From Thiocapsa sp. (lineage in GTDB: Bacteria; Pseudomonadota; Gammaproteobacteria; Chromatiales; Chromatiaceae): a stretch of DNA of 64,000 bases. Made by a program: the position numbers and the translations under genes. Under the pieces are notes generated by a model, which was not told the DNA's origin, did no database searches, and worked only from the letters and a program-made list of their open reading frames with translations. Location: positions 3,600,001 to 3,664,000 of the forward strand of contig NZ_CP073760.1 of assembly GCF_018399035.1 (NCBI RefSeq), given 5' to 3'. How positions within the stretch are numbered: position 1 is the stretch's first letter; each line of letters starts with the position of its first letter. Positions 20,090 through 27,616 of this stretch are shown piece after piece.

Positions 20090-21160
20090 ATGCCCATCGC
20101 TCGTCAATTTCTCGTCGCAGGATGCCTCGTCGCAGGATGTCCGGCGCTCGTCACATCGCAGCTGCACGCCGAGCCGGCCCGCTATGCCGCGGAGGCCGAT
20201 GTGTTCGCGCGCGAGATGGTCGAGCGGCATGGGTTCGATTCGGCCGAGCTAGAGGGCATGCTTGCGGATGCCCGCTACAGTCAGGCCATCATCGACGCCA
20301 TGAATCGACCCTACGAGGCGAAGCCCTGGCGCGACTATCGGGCGCTGTTCGTCACGCCCGAGCGGATCGCCGGGGGTGTGACCTTTTGGCGCGACAACGC
20401 CGATCTGCTTGCGCGCGCCGAGGCCGACTACGGCGTCGCCCCGCAGATCATCGTCGCCATCATCGGGGTCGAGACCAACTACGGGGCCAATGTGGGCAAG
20501 CATCGGGTGATCGATGCGCTGACCACGCTCGGGTTCTCCTATCCACGGCGGGCGGCGTTCTTCCGCCGGGAGCTGGAGGCGTTTCTCGTGCTCAGTCGCG
20601 AAGAGCAGCTGGATCCGCTCGGGGCCGTCGGCTCCTATGCAGGGGCGATGGGCAAGCCGCAGTTCATCTCCTCGAGCTATCGCAACTATGCGATCGACTT
20701 CGACGGAGACGGTCGGCGCGACCTGTGGGGCAGCAACGCGGACGTCGTCGGGAGCGTCGCCAATTATTTCAAACAGCACGGCTGGCGTTCCGGCGAGCCC
20801 GTCGCCTTTGCTGCGGAGCTGCGCTCCGGCGTCCCGGCCGGGATCGCATTGGTCGAGAAGACCACCGCCCCGCCCGACACGACCGCGGGCGACCTACGCG
20901 CCGCGGGGGTCGCGTGGGACGAGCCCCTGCCGGCCGAGGCCCCCGCGAACCTGATCCGCCTCGACGGGGTCGAAGACGAATATTGGGTGGGGCTGAACAA
21001 CTTCTATGCCATCACCCGGTACAACCACAGCAACCTCTACGCGATGGCCGTCCATCAGCTCAGCGAAGCGATCCGTGCACGACGGTCGGAAGCGGCAGCC
21101 AGCGGGACGGCCGGTGACTCAAGCGCTGCGGACGCTCGCGAGTCAGCTGAGAATGATTGA
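20090..21160 (+). CDS. mltB: Membrane-bound lytic murein transglycosylase B
   Basis: Cleaves peptidoglycan to 1,6-anhydro-muropeptides. The 356-residue protein has the catalytic Glu in IIGVETNYGANVG (about residue 130), the family block GAMGKPQFISSSYRNYAIDFDGDGRRDLW and the C-terminal YWVGLNNFYAITRYNHSNLYAMAV. The start at 20090 puts a signal sequence with cysteines in the contexts LVAGC (about residues 12 and 17), compatible with a lipoprotein; the earlier ATG at 20048 would give a polar, unlikely leader. It ends the shape cluster as the usual partner of rodA. An 85-bp repeat begins 3 bases after its stop. Confidence 0.94.
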   Translation: MPIARQFLVAGCLVAGCPALVTSQLHAEPARYAAEADVFAREMVERHGFDSAELEGMLADARYSQAIIDAMNRPYEAKPWRDYRALFVTPERIAGGVTFWRDNADLLARAEADYGVAPQIIVAIIGVETNYGANVGKHRVIDALTTLGFSYPRRAAFFRRELEAFLVLSREEQLDPLGAVGSYAGAMGKPQFISSSYRNYAIDFDGDGRRDLWGSNADVVGSVANYFKQHGWRSGEPVAFAAELRSGVPAGIALVEKTTAPPDTTAGDLRAAGVAWDEPLPAEAPANLIRLDGVEDEYWVGLNNFYAITRYNHSNLYAMAVHQLSEAIRARRSEAAASGTAGDSSAADARESAEND

Positions 21161-21163
21161 ACC

Positions 21164-21248
21164 TAAACCGCGCCGGCTCCAGCGGTTCTGACATCCGCCG
21201 GGGCCGATCCCATCCACAAACATCGCCTACCGCACTGGGCGCGGTTTA
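21164..21248. repeat. Single TAAACCGCG repeat unit
   Basis: An 85-bp GCC-type unit exactly filling the gap between the convergent mltB and histidine kinase genes, with 3 bases on either side (ACC and GGT), so the flanks extend the inverted repeat. It is highly similar to the units 211-295 and 27142-27226. The central block GGCCGATCCCATCC and a CATCGC segment are conserved. Confidence 0.92.
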
Positions 21249-21251
21249 GGT

Positions 21252-22625
21252 TCAACGCCCGAATTCGGCCTGATCCCGCGGCAGCTGAACCCGGACCGCG
21301 AGCCCTCCTTTGCTCGCACGCGCGAAGTCGAGCAGCCCACCATAGGCATCGACGACGTCTCGGGCGATCGCGAGTCCGAGGCCGTTGCCTTCTCTGCGCT
21401 CATCGAGACGCAACCCACGCTCGCCGAGCCGCGGCGTCTGCTCCGCCGGGACACCGGGACCATCGTCCTCGATGCCGATCTCGATGCGATCGCCGACGCT
21501 CACCCGGATATCCACCTCGGTCCGCGCCCATTTGGCGGCGTTCTCGAGCAGGTTTCCCAGCAGCTCCAACAAATCGTCGCCGATAACCGCGGCCCGGGCC
21601 TGCGCGGGGGCGACCAGCTGCCAGTCGAGCCGCGCGCCCTCCGGGGTGCGTTGCAGCGTGCGCAGCAGTCGGTGAAGGGTCTCGACCACATCGGCGCCGG
21701 CCTGATGGATGTCGGCCCCGGAGCGCAACCGGGCACGCACCAGCTCGCGCTCGACCCGCCGTCGCATGCCCATCGCCAAGTGCTCCAGGTCATCGGCGAG
21801 CGGCGCGTTGCCCTGCGCGCGCAGACGCTGCGCATCGGCCACCAACGCACTCAGCGGGGTTTTGAGTCCGTGGGCAAGGTCCGCGGTCCAGGCCCGCGCG
21901 CGCTCGATCGCCTGCTCTCGGGCCTCGAGGAGTCCGTTGACCTCGCCGACCAACGGCATGACCTCGTCCGGGTAGACCTCGGCGAGCCGTCGTGTCCGGC
22001 CGGTGCGAATCTCGCCGAGACCACGTCGCACCGCATCGAGCGGTGCGAGACCGGTCTGGATCTGCACGAAGGTCGCCAGCGCCAGAACAAGCCCGATGAG
22101 GGCAAGATAGGGCAGCATGTCGGCCGCGAAGGCATCCCGCGCCGCGATCAACTCCGCCCGATCGACCCCGACCATGAGGCGCAGGGACATGAGCCCGCCG
22201 GCCGCCTGCAGGCGAATCCGACGCTCGCGCACCAACAACGTCTGCGCGTCCGGCCCCATAACCTCGTGGGCGTGGACGGTGCCTGGGGCCAGGTCGTCGT
22301 CGGTCAGATCGACCAGATGATCCCAGAGCGAGCGCGAGCGCATCAGACCCGGCCGCGTCGGGCCGTCGATCTGCCAATAGAGTCCACTCAAGGGCTGAGC
22401 GAAACGCGGGTCGGCCGGCTCGCGCGCGAGCTGAACCTCCCCCTCCGGCGTGATCGTCATCGCCGCGGCAAGCTGGTTGAGCTGCGCGCGCAGCTCCTCG
22501 CCGATGCGCCGCTCGACATGGCGCTCGAAGAGGGCCAGAAGACCGAGCCCGGCCACCGCTAGGGCCAGAGTGATCGAGAGTGCGGCACCGATCCAAAGAC
22601 GGACGCGCAGCGAGCGGCGGGTCAT
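21252..22625 (-). CDS. Two-component sensor histidine kinase (set 1)
   Basis: An inner-membrane kinase of 457 residues. TM1 is at about 10-32 and TM2 at about 170-190, bracketing a periplasmic sensor of about 135 residues, followed by a HAMP-like linker. The phospho-acceptor His252 is in LAHGLKTPLSAL. The ATPase has the N box (LLGNLLENAAKWA), G1 (EDDGPG) and G2 (GNGLGLAIA). It resembles PhoQ/QseC-type kinases encoded with PepSY proteins. It is separated from its response regulator by 173 bases containing a MITE-like repeat, whereas the paralogous pair at 31329-33322 overlaps by 4 bases. The signal is unknown; a metal or redox cue is plausible from the neighbours. Confidence 0.94.
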   Translation of the reverse strand: MTRRSLRVRLWIGAALSITLALAVAGLGLLALFERHVERRIGEELRAQLNQLAAAMTITPEGEVQLAREPADPRFAQPLSGLYWQIDGPTRPGLMRSRSLWDHLVDLTDDDLAPGTVHAHEVMGPDAQTLLVRERRIRLQAAGGLMSLRLMVGVDRAELIAARDAFAADMLPYLALIGLVLALATFVQIQTGLAPLDAVRRGLGEIRTGRTRRLAEVYPDEVMPLVGEVNGLLEAREQAIERARAWTADLAHGLKTPLSALVADAQRLRAQGNAPLADDLEHLAMGMRRRVERELVRARLRSGADIHQAGADVVETLHRLLRTLQRTPEGARLDWQLVAPAQARAAVIGDDLLELLGNLLENAAKWARTEVDIRVSVGDRIEIGIEDDGPGVPAEQTPRLGERGLRLDERREGNGLGLAIARDVVDAYGGLLDFARASKGGLAVRVQLPRDQAEFGR

Positions 22626-22677
22626 ATTAGACCGCGTCTCGCGCAACGCATCGGGACACAGGGCAAACCAGCACGCG

Positions 22678-22757
22678 TAGGGTGCGGTGAGGTACGAACC
22701 GCATCGTGCGACGACCGGAGCCTCCATCGGTGCGGTTCCGTCCTCAACACACCCTAC
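22678..22757. repeat. MITE-like inverted repeat between regulator and kinase genes
   Basis: An 80-bp imperfect palindrome: GTAGGGTGCGGTGAGG on the left pairs with CCTCAACACACCCTAC on the right, with ACGAACCGCAT and GTGCGGTTCCGT further in. This is a widespread non-autonomous repeat type in proteobacteria. A lone degenerate TAAACCGCG-type end (TAGACCGCGTC) sits nearby at 22628-22638. Confidence 0.8.
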
Positions 22758-22798
22758 ACCGCTGTTCGGACAGGGCACATCCGGGCGAGGCAAACGGT

Positions 22799-23467
22799 TC
22801 AATCATCGGCGACATCCTCGATCAAGTACCCGAACCCACGCCGCGTCTGAATCAGATCCACGCCGAGCTTGCGGCGCACCCGCCCGACCAGAACCTCGAC
22901 GGCGTTGGACTCGCGCTCGAAGTCCTGGGCATAGAGCTGCTCGGTGAGCTCGAGCTGGGAGACGACACGTCCGGCATGCTGCATCAGATAACTGACGAGA
23001 CGGTATTCCTGCGGGGAGAGATGGACCGGGACGCCGTCGACCGTCACGGCCATCCGGCGGGTGTCGAGTACGAGCGGGCCGTTGACGAGCACGGCGCTGG
23101 CTTGGCCCGCAGACCGGCGCACCAGGGCACGCAGACGCGCCAGCAGCTCCTCCATCCGGAAGGGCTTGGGCAGATAGTCATCGGCCCCGGCGTCGATGCC
23201 CTCGACACGCTCGTGCCAATCACCCCGCGCGGTCAGGATGAGCACCGGAAAACGCTGCCCGTTCGCCCGCCATTTGCGCAGGATCGAGAGCCCGTCCATG
23301 CTCGGCAGCCCCAGATCCAGGATCGCCGCGGCATAGCTTTCGGTGTCGCCCTTGAACCAGGCGGCCTCGCCGTCGGCCTCGTGATCCACGACAAAACCCG
23401 CAGCCGTCAGCGCGGCGGCCAAGCCCTCGGCGAGACGCACGTCGTCCTCGACCAGGAGCAGACGCAT
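22799..23467 (-). CDS. OmpR-family response regulator (set 1)
   Basis: A 222-residue transcription factor. The receiver domain has the acidic pair in VEDDVRLAE, the phospho-acceptor Asp51 in AILDLGLPSMDG, Thr/Ala in LTARGD and Lys in DDYLPKPF. The winged-helix domain (about 125-220) has the recognition helix in ESNAVEVLVGRVRRKLG. The partner kinase lies downstream. Its start overlaps the PepSY gene stop by one base (TGATG), so PepSY-regulator-kinase probably form one operon. Divergent from the cytochrome genes at 23969, which are natural candidates for regulation. Confidence 0.95.
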   Translation of the reverse strand: MRLLLVEDDVRLAEGLAAALTAAGFVVDHEADGEAAWFKGDTESYAAAILDLGLPSMDGLSILRKWRANGQRFPVLILTARGDWHERVEGIDAGADDYLPKPFRMEELLARLRALVRRSAGQASAVLVNGPLVLDTRRMAVTVDGVPVHLSPQEYRLVSYLMQHAGRVVSQLELTEQLYAQDFERESNAVEVLVGRVRRKLGVDLIQTRRGFGYLIEDVADD

Positions 23468-23832
23468 CAGTCGTCCTCCACCGCGAGGATCTCGGCCGTC
23501 GGCGCATCCACCAACACCTCCAGCAGTCGCCCGTCCGGCGCGATCAGTTTGATCTCGTAGACCCAGCGCCTCTTGCCGAGCCATCTCTCGCGCTCGAGCT
23601 CCACCTCGATGACCTCGCCCGGAACCTCCTCCGCGACCCGTCGCAGGATCTCGGCGATCGGGCGGACCTCGCCCTGCTGCAGGGCGTGTCGGGCACGATC
23701 GTGATCGTGACGCGCTTCGCCATTGCCTTCATCAACGCTGGAGTCCGCGAGAGACAAGGCCGGGGCCAGAGCGCACGCCATGAAGGCGGCCAGGAGTCGA
23801 CGACGGAATGTTTGGGTGTGCATGGAACCCAT
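23467..23832 (-). CDS. PepSY-domain periplasmic protein (set 1)
   Basis: A 121-residue exported protein. An N-terminal signal peptide (RRRLLAAFMACALAPALSLA) is followed by a His/Asp-rich stretch (EARHDHDRARHALQQG) and a PepSY domain (EVIEVELERERWLGKRRWVYEIKLIAPDGRLLEVLVDA). PepSY proteins are often encoded with PhoP/Q-like systems and may modulate the sensor. ATG 23832 or 23823 both work; the second also leaves a complete signal. It is paralogous to the protein at 30814-31131. Confidence 0.9.
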   Translation of the reverse strand: MGSMHTQTFRRRLLAAFMACALAPALSLADSSVDEGNGEARHDHDRARHALQQGEVRPIAEILRRVAEEVPGEVIEVELERERWLGKRRWVYEIKLIAPDGRLLEVLVDAPTAEILAVEDD

Positions 23833-23968
23833 TATGGACCGAACCAAGCTGACCGATTGCTGACAAGGGCGCACAGGGTTTCGTCAGGCTGGCCCCCGTA
23901 CTCTGCACCCGGGCCACGATCGATCGAGGCCAAACCATCCTCAACGCAGAGATCAGGAGAGCAATCAG

Positions 23969-24580
23969 ATGACCACCGAGACCATGGTCACACCGACGAT
24001 CACCCAAGCGGATCGCCCGGAACGCATCCGCGTCTGGGATCCTCTCGTCCGAATCTTCCACTGGGCACTGGTCGGCGGTTTCGCCACCGCCTTCATCGTC
24101 GAGGACGACCTCCTCGGCGTGCATATCTGGGCCGGCTACTTGGTCTTGGCCCTGATCGCCGTACGCCTGGTCTGGGGCCTGATCGGCACCCGCCACGCCC
24201 GTTTCAGCGCTTTCGTGCGCAAGCCGAGCGAGGTCTTGGCCTATGTGCGGGACGCACTGCGGCTGCGCGCCCCACGCTATCTCGGCCACAACCCGGCCGG
24301 CGGTGCGATGGTGATCACCCTGATGATTGCGGTCGTTCTGACCGGACTGAGCGGGCTCGCGGTCTACGGCGCGGAAGAGCTCTCGGGTCCGCTGGCACCG
24401 ATGATGAGCAGCCTTCCGGGATCCTGGGGCCACTTCTTCGAGGAGGTCCACGAGGTCATGGCCAATCTCACGCTCGTCCTCATCGTCGCCCATGTGGCCG
24501 GCGTCATCTTCTCCAGCCTGTCCCATCGGGAAAACCTGATCGGCGGCATGATCACCGGATTGAAACGGAAGGACATCTGA
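23969..24580 (+). CDS. Cytochrome b561-type membrane protein
   Basis: A 203-residue membrane cytochrome with four hydrophobic helices. Haem-ligand histidines are visible in VRIFHWALVGG, LGVHIWAGYLVL, HEVMANLTLVLIVAHVAGV. It would pass electrons from the quinone pool to periplasmic c-type cytochromes, and the next two genes encode such proteins. The stop overlaps the next start (TGATG). About 135 bases separate it from the divergent PepSY/regulator operon, leaving room for back-to-back promoters. Confidence 0.93.
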   Translation: MTTETMVTPTITQADRPERIRVWDPLVRIFHWALVGGFATAFIVEDDLLGVHIWAGYLVLALIAVRLVWGLIGTRHARFSAFVRKPSEVLAYVRDALRLRAPRYLGHNPAGGAMVITLMIAVVLTGLSGLAVYGAEELSGPLAPMMSSLPGSWGHFFEEVHEVMANLTLVLIVAHVAGVIFSSLSHRENLIGGMITGLKRKDI

Positions 24581-24948
24581 TGAAACGCGACATGACAGCA
24601 ACTCTGGCCATTCTGATCCTCGTGTCCGGCGCCACAGCCCTTCCGACCGCGTCCTTCGCCGGCGACGCCACGGCGGGCGCCGCGGGTTGGACAAAGGAAT
24701 ACCCGCAAACCGACGGCTCGCCGGCGCGCAGTTGCGTGACCTGCCACAACCGTGACCTGACCAAGCCCGGCCGACACGCGGTGACCAACAAGGTCATCGA
24801 ACCCTTGGCGCCATCGGTGAATCCGCAGGGCCTGACGGACCAGGCCAAGGTCGAGAAATGGCTGCTGCGCAATTGTCGCTGGACCCTCGGGCGCGAATGC
24901 ACAAGCGATGAGAAGGCCGATTTCATCAGTTACATCGAAACCCAGTAA
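24580..24948 (+). CDS. Monohaem c-type cytochrome (DUF1924/SHP-like)
   Basis: A 122-residue exported protein with a signal peptide (LAILILVSGATALPTASFA) and one haem-binding motif CVTCH at about residue 52. The RHAVTNKVIEPLAPSVNP block and the C-terminal NCRWTLGRECTSDEKADFISYI match the DUF1924 group, related to sphaeroides haem protein. Two extra cysteines in the C-terminal block (NCRWTLGREC) probably form a disulphide. It is translationally coupled to the cytochrome b561 gene, so it is likely its electron acceptor. Confidence 0.9.
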   Translation: MKRDMTATLAILILVSGATALPTASFAGDATAGAAGWTKEYPQTDGSPARSCVTCHNRDLTKPGRHAVTNKVIEPLAPSVNPQGLTDQAKVEKWLLRNCRWTLGRECTSDEKADFISYIETQ

Positions 24949-24964
24949 TCAGGAGCTAACTCCC

Positions 24965-25558
24965 ATGCGGACATCGACCAAAACGATCGCCATGCTGGCT
25001 ATCACAATCCTTTCATTGGGCGCCGTCGGCCTGGCCGTCGGCGATTCCGACGACGACGATTACGAAAAACACGAGAAAGGCGGCGGTTGGGTGAACCCGC
25101 GCCCCGATGTCGCCCCGGTCGTGAATGCGACCTACAGCGAGGAATGCGGCTCCTGCCACATGGCCTATCAACCCGGTTTGCTGCCGGCCCTGGACTGGGC
25201 ACGGATCATGGGACCCGATGCCTTGGCGGACCATTACGGCGACGATGCCTCTTTATCCGACGCGCTGCGTGGCGAGATCGTGAGCTACCTGGTGGCCAAT
25301 TCAGCGGACCAAGGCACCCATTCGCGCTCGCGCGCCTTTTCCTTCGTGGACGACGCCGCTGCGGACGCCGCACTCCCGCGCATTACCCGGACCCGCTATT
25401 TCGTCAAGAAACACGACGAGATCCCGGAAAAATGGGTGGCCGGGAACCCCGCGGTCGGCAGCTTCAGCCAATGCAACAGCTGTCATCGCGGCGCCGACAA
25501 GGATATCTACAACGAAGAGCAGGTCTCCATCCCGGGTCACGGACGCTGGGAAGACTGA
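24965..25558 (+). CDS. Dihaem c-type cytochrome
   Basis: A 197-residue periplasmic cytochrome with a signal peptide (about residues 1-24), an acidic stretch DSDDDDYEKHEKGGG, and two haem motifs, CGSCH (about residue 59) and CNSCH (about 175). It belongs to the dihaem cytochromes commonly found next to SHP/b561 genes. Its gene starts 16 bases after the monohaem cytochrome stop, giving a b561-cytochrome-cytochrome operon. Substrate or terminal acceptor unknown. Confidence 0.92.
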   Translation: MRTSTKTIAMLAITILSLGAVGLAVGDSDDDDYEKHEKGGGWVNPRPDVAPVVNATYSEECGSCHMAYQPGLLPALDWARIMGPDALADHYGDDASLSDALRGEIVSYLVANSADQGTHSRSRAFSFVDDAAADAALPRITRTRYFVKKHDEIPEKWVAGNPAVGSFSQCNSCHRGADKDIYNEEQVSIPGHGRWED

Positions 25559-25818
25559 GGTCTCCCTCGGGAGGCGTCTAGATCCGGACCGCGTCCTCGG
25601 CGACGGGGTGCGGCATGAACGCCGGTCGGCCGGCGAGCAGGGTCCGGCCGACAACCGAACCGCACGTTCCGGGACGCGCCGGCGCAATTGCGTTGCCTCG
25701 ATGTCGGGGGTACAAATCGGAGAGCGACCCGCACGCAGGATACGCGAGGGCTCTTCACCAGGGCAGCGCCGATCCGAGCCACCACAACAATAACGATGAC
25801 CACCGGAGGAACCCGAAG

Positions 25819-26874
25819 ATGAATGCGAACCGAAAAAGACAGACGACGGCCTTGTCGGCCATGCTCGTCGCCACCTGCGCGTTTTCCGCTCCCGCGCTCG
25901 CTGCCCGCGCACTCGAAACGGTGACGGCGATCACCTTCGACACGGCGCCGACCCTGGACGGCGTTGCCGACGACGCGGTTTGGAACGCAGCCGTGCCGGC
26001 GAAACTCCATTTCAAGAAGGGCGCGAACTTCGGTGAAAAGGGCAAGACCGACGGCACCATTCGCGCAGCACGCATCGGCGACGAGCTCTTTGTGCTGCTG
26101 CAGTACGAGGACCCGACCCATTCCGAGCAGCGCTCGCCCTACGTCAAACAGGCCGACGGCTCCTGGAAGAAGCTCAAGGATCCCGAAGACGTCGGCGGCG
26201 ACAACAACAGCGTCTACGAAGACAAGGCGGCCCTGATCTGGCCGATCGACAACTCCATCCCTGATTTCGAGGCCGATGGCTGCTTCGCGGCCTGCCACGA
26301 CGACGAGCCGCCCAAACCCTACGGCAACAAGTACACCGAGAACGACGGCGAGCGCGGCGATATGTGGCACATCAAGAGCGTGCGCACCGGGCCGGTCGGA
26401 CAGGTCGACGACCAGTGGCTGGACCACACCCGCTTCGACCCGGAGACCGCGAAGAACGCCGGGCGAAAAACCGATGCCAAGACGGGCGGTGGCTATACCG
26501 ACATCGCGCTGCTCGATGGAATTCCCGAGCTCATGGCCGGCGACGGCAAGGCCGCCAACAAGGGCGGGGCTTATTGGGTCATGGCTGACGATAAGGTCCC
26601 TTTCGACGACAGTCGATTCGAGCCCGGCGACGAGGTCGCATCCATCATGATTGCCCCCTTCGAGGGCGACCGCGGTGATATCGCGCTCGGGTTGGCTTGG
26701 AGCGACGGCGTCTGGACGATGGAGATGCGGCGCAAACTGGTCACGGACAGCGAGACCGACGTGCAGTTCGCGGATCTGACGGCGGCCTACCCGTTCGGCG
26801 TCTCGGTGTTCGACAATGCACAGGTCAGGCATGCCTTTATGCAGAAGCCGATCGCGCTGGTGTTCGAGGACTAG
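25819..26874 (+). CDS. Ethylbenzene-dehydrogenase-related haem protein
   Basis: A 351-residue exported protein with a signal peptide ending in APALAAR. The body matches the haem-binding domain of the gamma subunit of ethylbenzene/DMSO dehydrogenase-type enzymes (ITFDTAPTLDGVADDAVWNAA, WPIDNSIPDF, MEMRRKLVT). A CFAACH sequence at about residue 157 is a CxxCH motif, so it may also carry a covalent haem c. GGAGGA precedes the ATG. It follows the cytochrome operon after 260 bases. No molybdopterin catalytic subunit is in the window, so it is probably an electron carrier rather than a dehydrogenase subunit. Confidence 0.88.
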   Translation: MNANRKRQTTALSAMLVATCAFSAPALAARALETVTAITFDTAPTLDGVADDAVWNAAVPAKLHFKKGANFGEKGKTDGTIRAARIGDELFVLLQYEDPTHSEQRSPYVKQADGSWKKLKDPEDVGGDNNSVYEDKAALIWPIDNSIPDFEADGCFAACHDDEPPKPYGNKYTENDGERGDMWHIKSVRTGPVGQVDDQWLDHTRFDPETAKNAGRKTDAKTGGGYTDIALLDGIPELMAGDGKAANKGGAYWVMADDKVPFDDSRFEPGDEVASIMIAPFEGDRGDIALGLAWSDGVWTMEMRRKLVTDSETDVQFADLTAAYPFGVSVFDNAQVRHAFMQKPIALVFED

Positions 26875-27033
26875 GGCGCGCGGCGTCGGCTTTCTCGAGA
26901 GAGCCTCCTGCCTCCTGCTTCGAGTCGCAGTTGACCGGCGTGGATGTATGACCCGGGCGGGGACAATAACCCCGGCCAGGTCCGAGCCAGACCTCCGGCG
27001 CCTAAGGCTGATAGCCGGAGGCTTCTGTCACCC

Positions 27034-27226
27034 TAAACCGCGTCCAGAGCGAGATGCTCACTTTCGAGTGAGTTCGAAGTTTGGTGAATCCACGACCCTT
27101 AGCGGGGTGCGCGGTTTAAAATTTTATATTTTTTAATACTTTAAACCGCGCCGGCTCCAGCGGCTCTGAAACCCGCCTGGGCCGATCCCATCCAAAAACA
27201 TCGCATACCGCACTGGGCGCGGTTTA
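27034..27226. repeat. Paired 85-bp TAAACCGCG repeat, copy 3
   Basis: Units 27034-27118 and 27142-27226, both 85 bp, with a 23-bp AT-rich spacer. Order, orientation and sequence are almost the same as copy 1 (105-295), with scattered substitutions. The internal hairpin of the first unit (CTCAC ... GTGAG) is kept. Confidence 0.93.
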
Positions 27227-27233
27227 AGCGACA

Positions 27234-27411
27234 ATTCAGAAACAAGGCGAACACCTTGATGAACGCGTAGGTAGGGTAGAGCGTCAGCGAAACCCATCCT
27301 CCAAACCACCGCGCTGCCGGGTCTCGGTCCGAGGCCCTTGGCGCGGACTGGATGGGTTTCGCTTCGCTCTACCCATCCTACGTGTTTCGGTTGTTTTTGA
27401 ATCGTTGCTAA
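27234..27411. repeat. 178-bp repeat with long inverted arms, copy A
   Basis: A 178-bp repeat opening with ATTCAGAAACAAGGCGAAC and closing near ATCGTTGCTAA. Its interior is a large inverted repeat: TAGAGC...CGAAACCCATCC on one side and GGATGGGTTTCGC...GCTCTACCCATCC on the other. It belongs to the widespread GGATGGGTAGAGC group of non-autonomous repeats. Copy B (30383-30560) has the same length and orientation. Confidence 0.9.
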
Positions 27412-27616
27412 AAGGAGCAGCCAGTGGGGTCTCCCGGATGACGTCACTGGACGGCCGAGCGAGACTTTGCGGGATATCGGGCACAGGCTCGGCGATATCA
27501 CCTACTCTCTCCTGTCTCCGATCAGTAAAACCTCGAATCCCGGCAACCGGGGAAAGAACTTGGATAGGCTCCTCCGCCAATCGATTACACAGGCGAGACG
27601 CGCGGAGGCACATCCA

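Larger units (their letters stand above)
26875..27616. other. 742-base gap filled mainly by repeats
   Basis: It contains the paired TAAACCGCG repeat (27034-27226) and the 178-bp repeat (27234-27411). The remaining 205 bases before the copper receptor should hold its promoter and include GGGGAAAGAACTTGGATAGG. I find no gene here; the short open frames read repeat sequence. Confidence 0.6.

Noticed and set aside
26816..27136. Small open frames through the 27-kb repeats
   Set aside because: They read non-coding repeat sequence with no conserved features.
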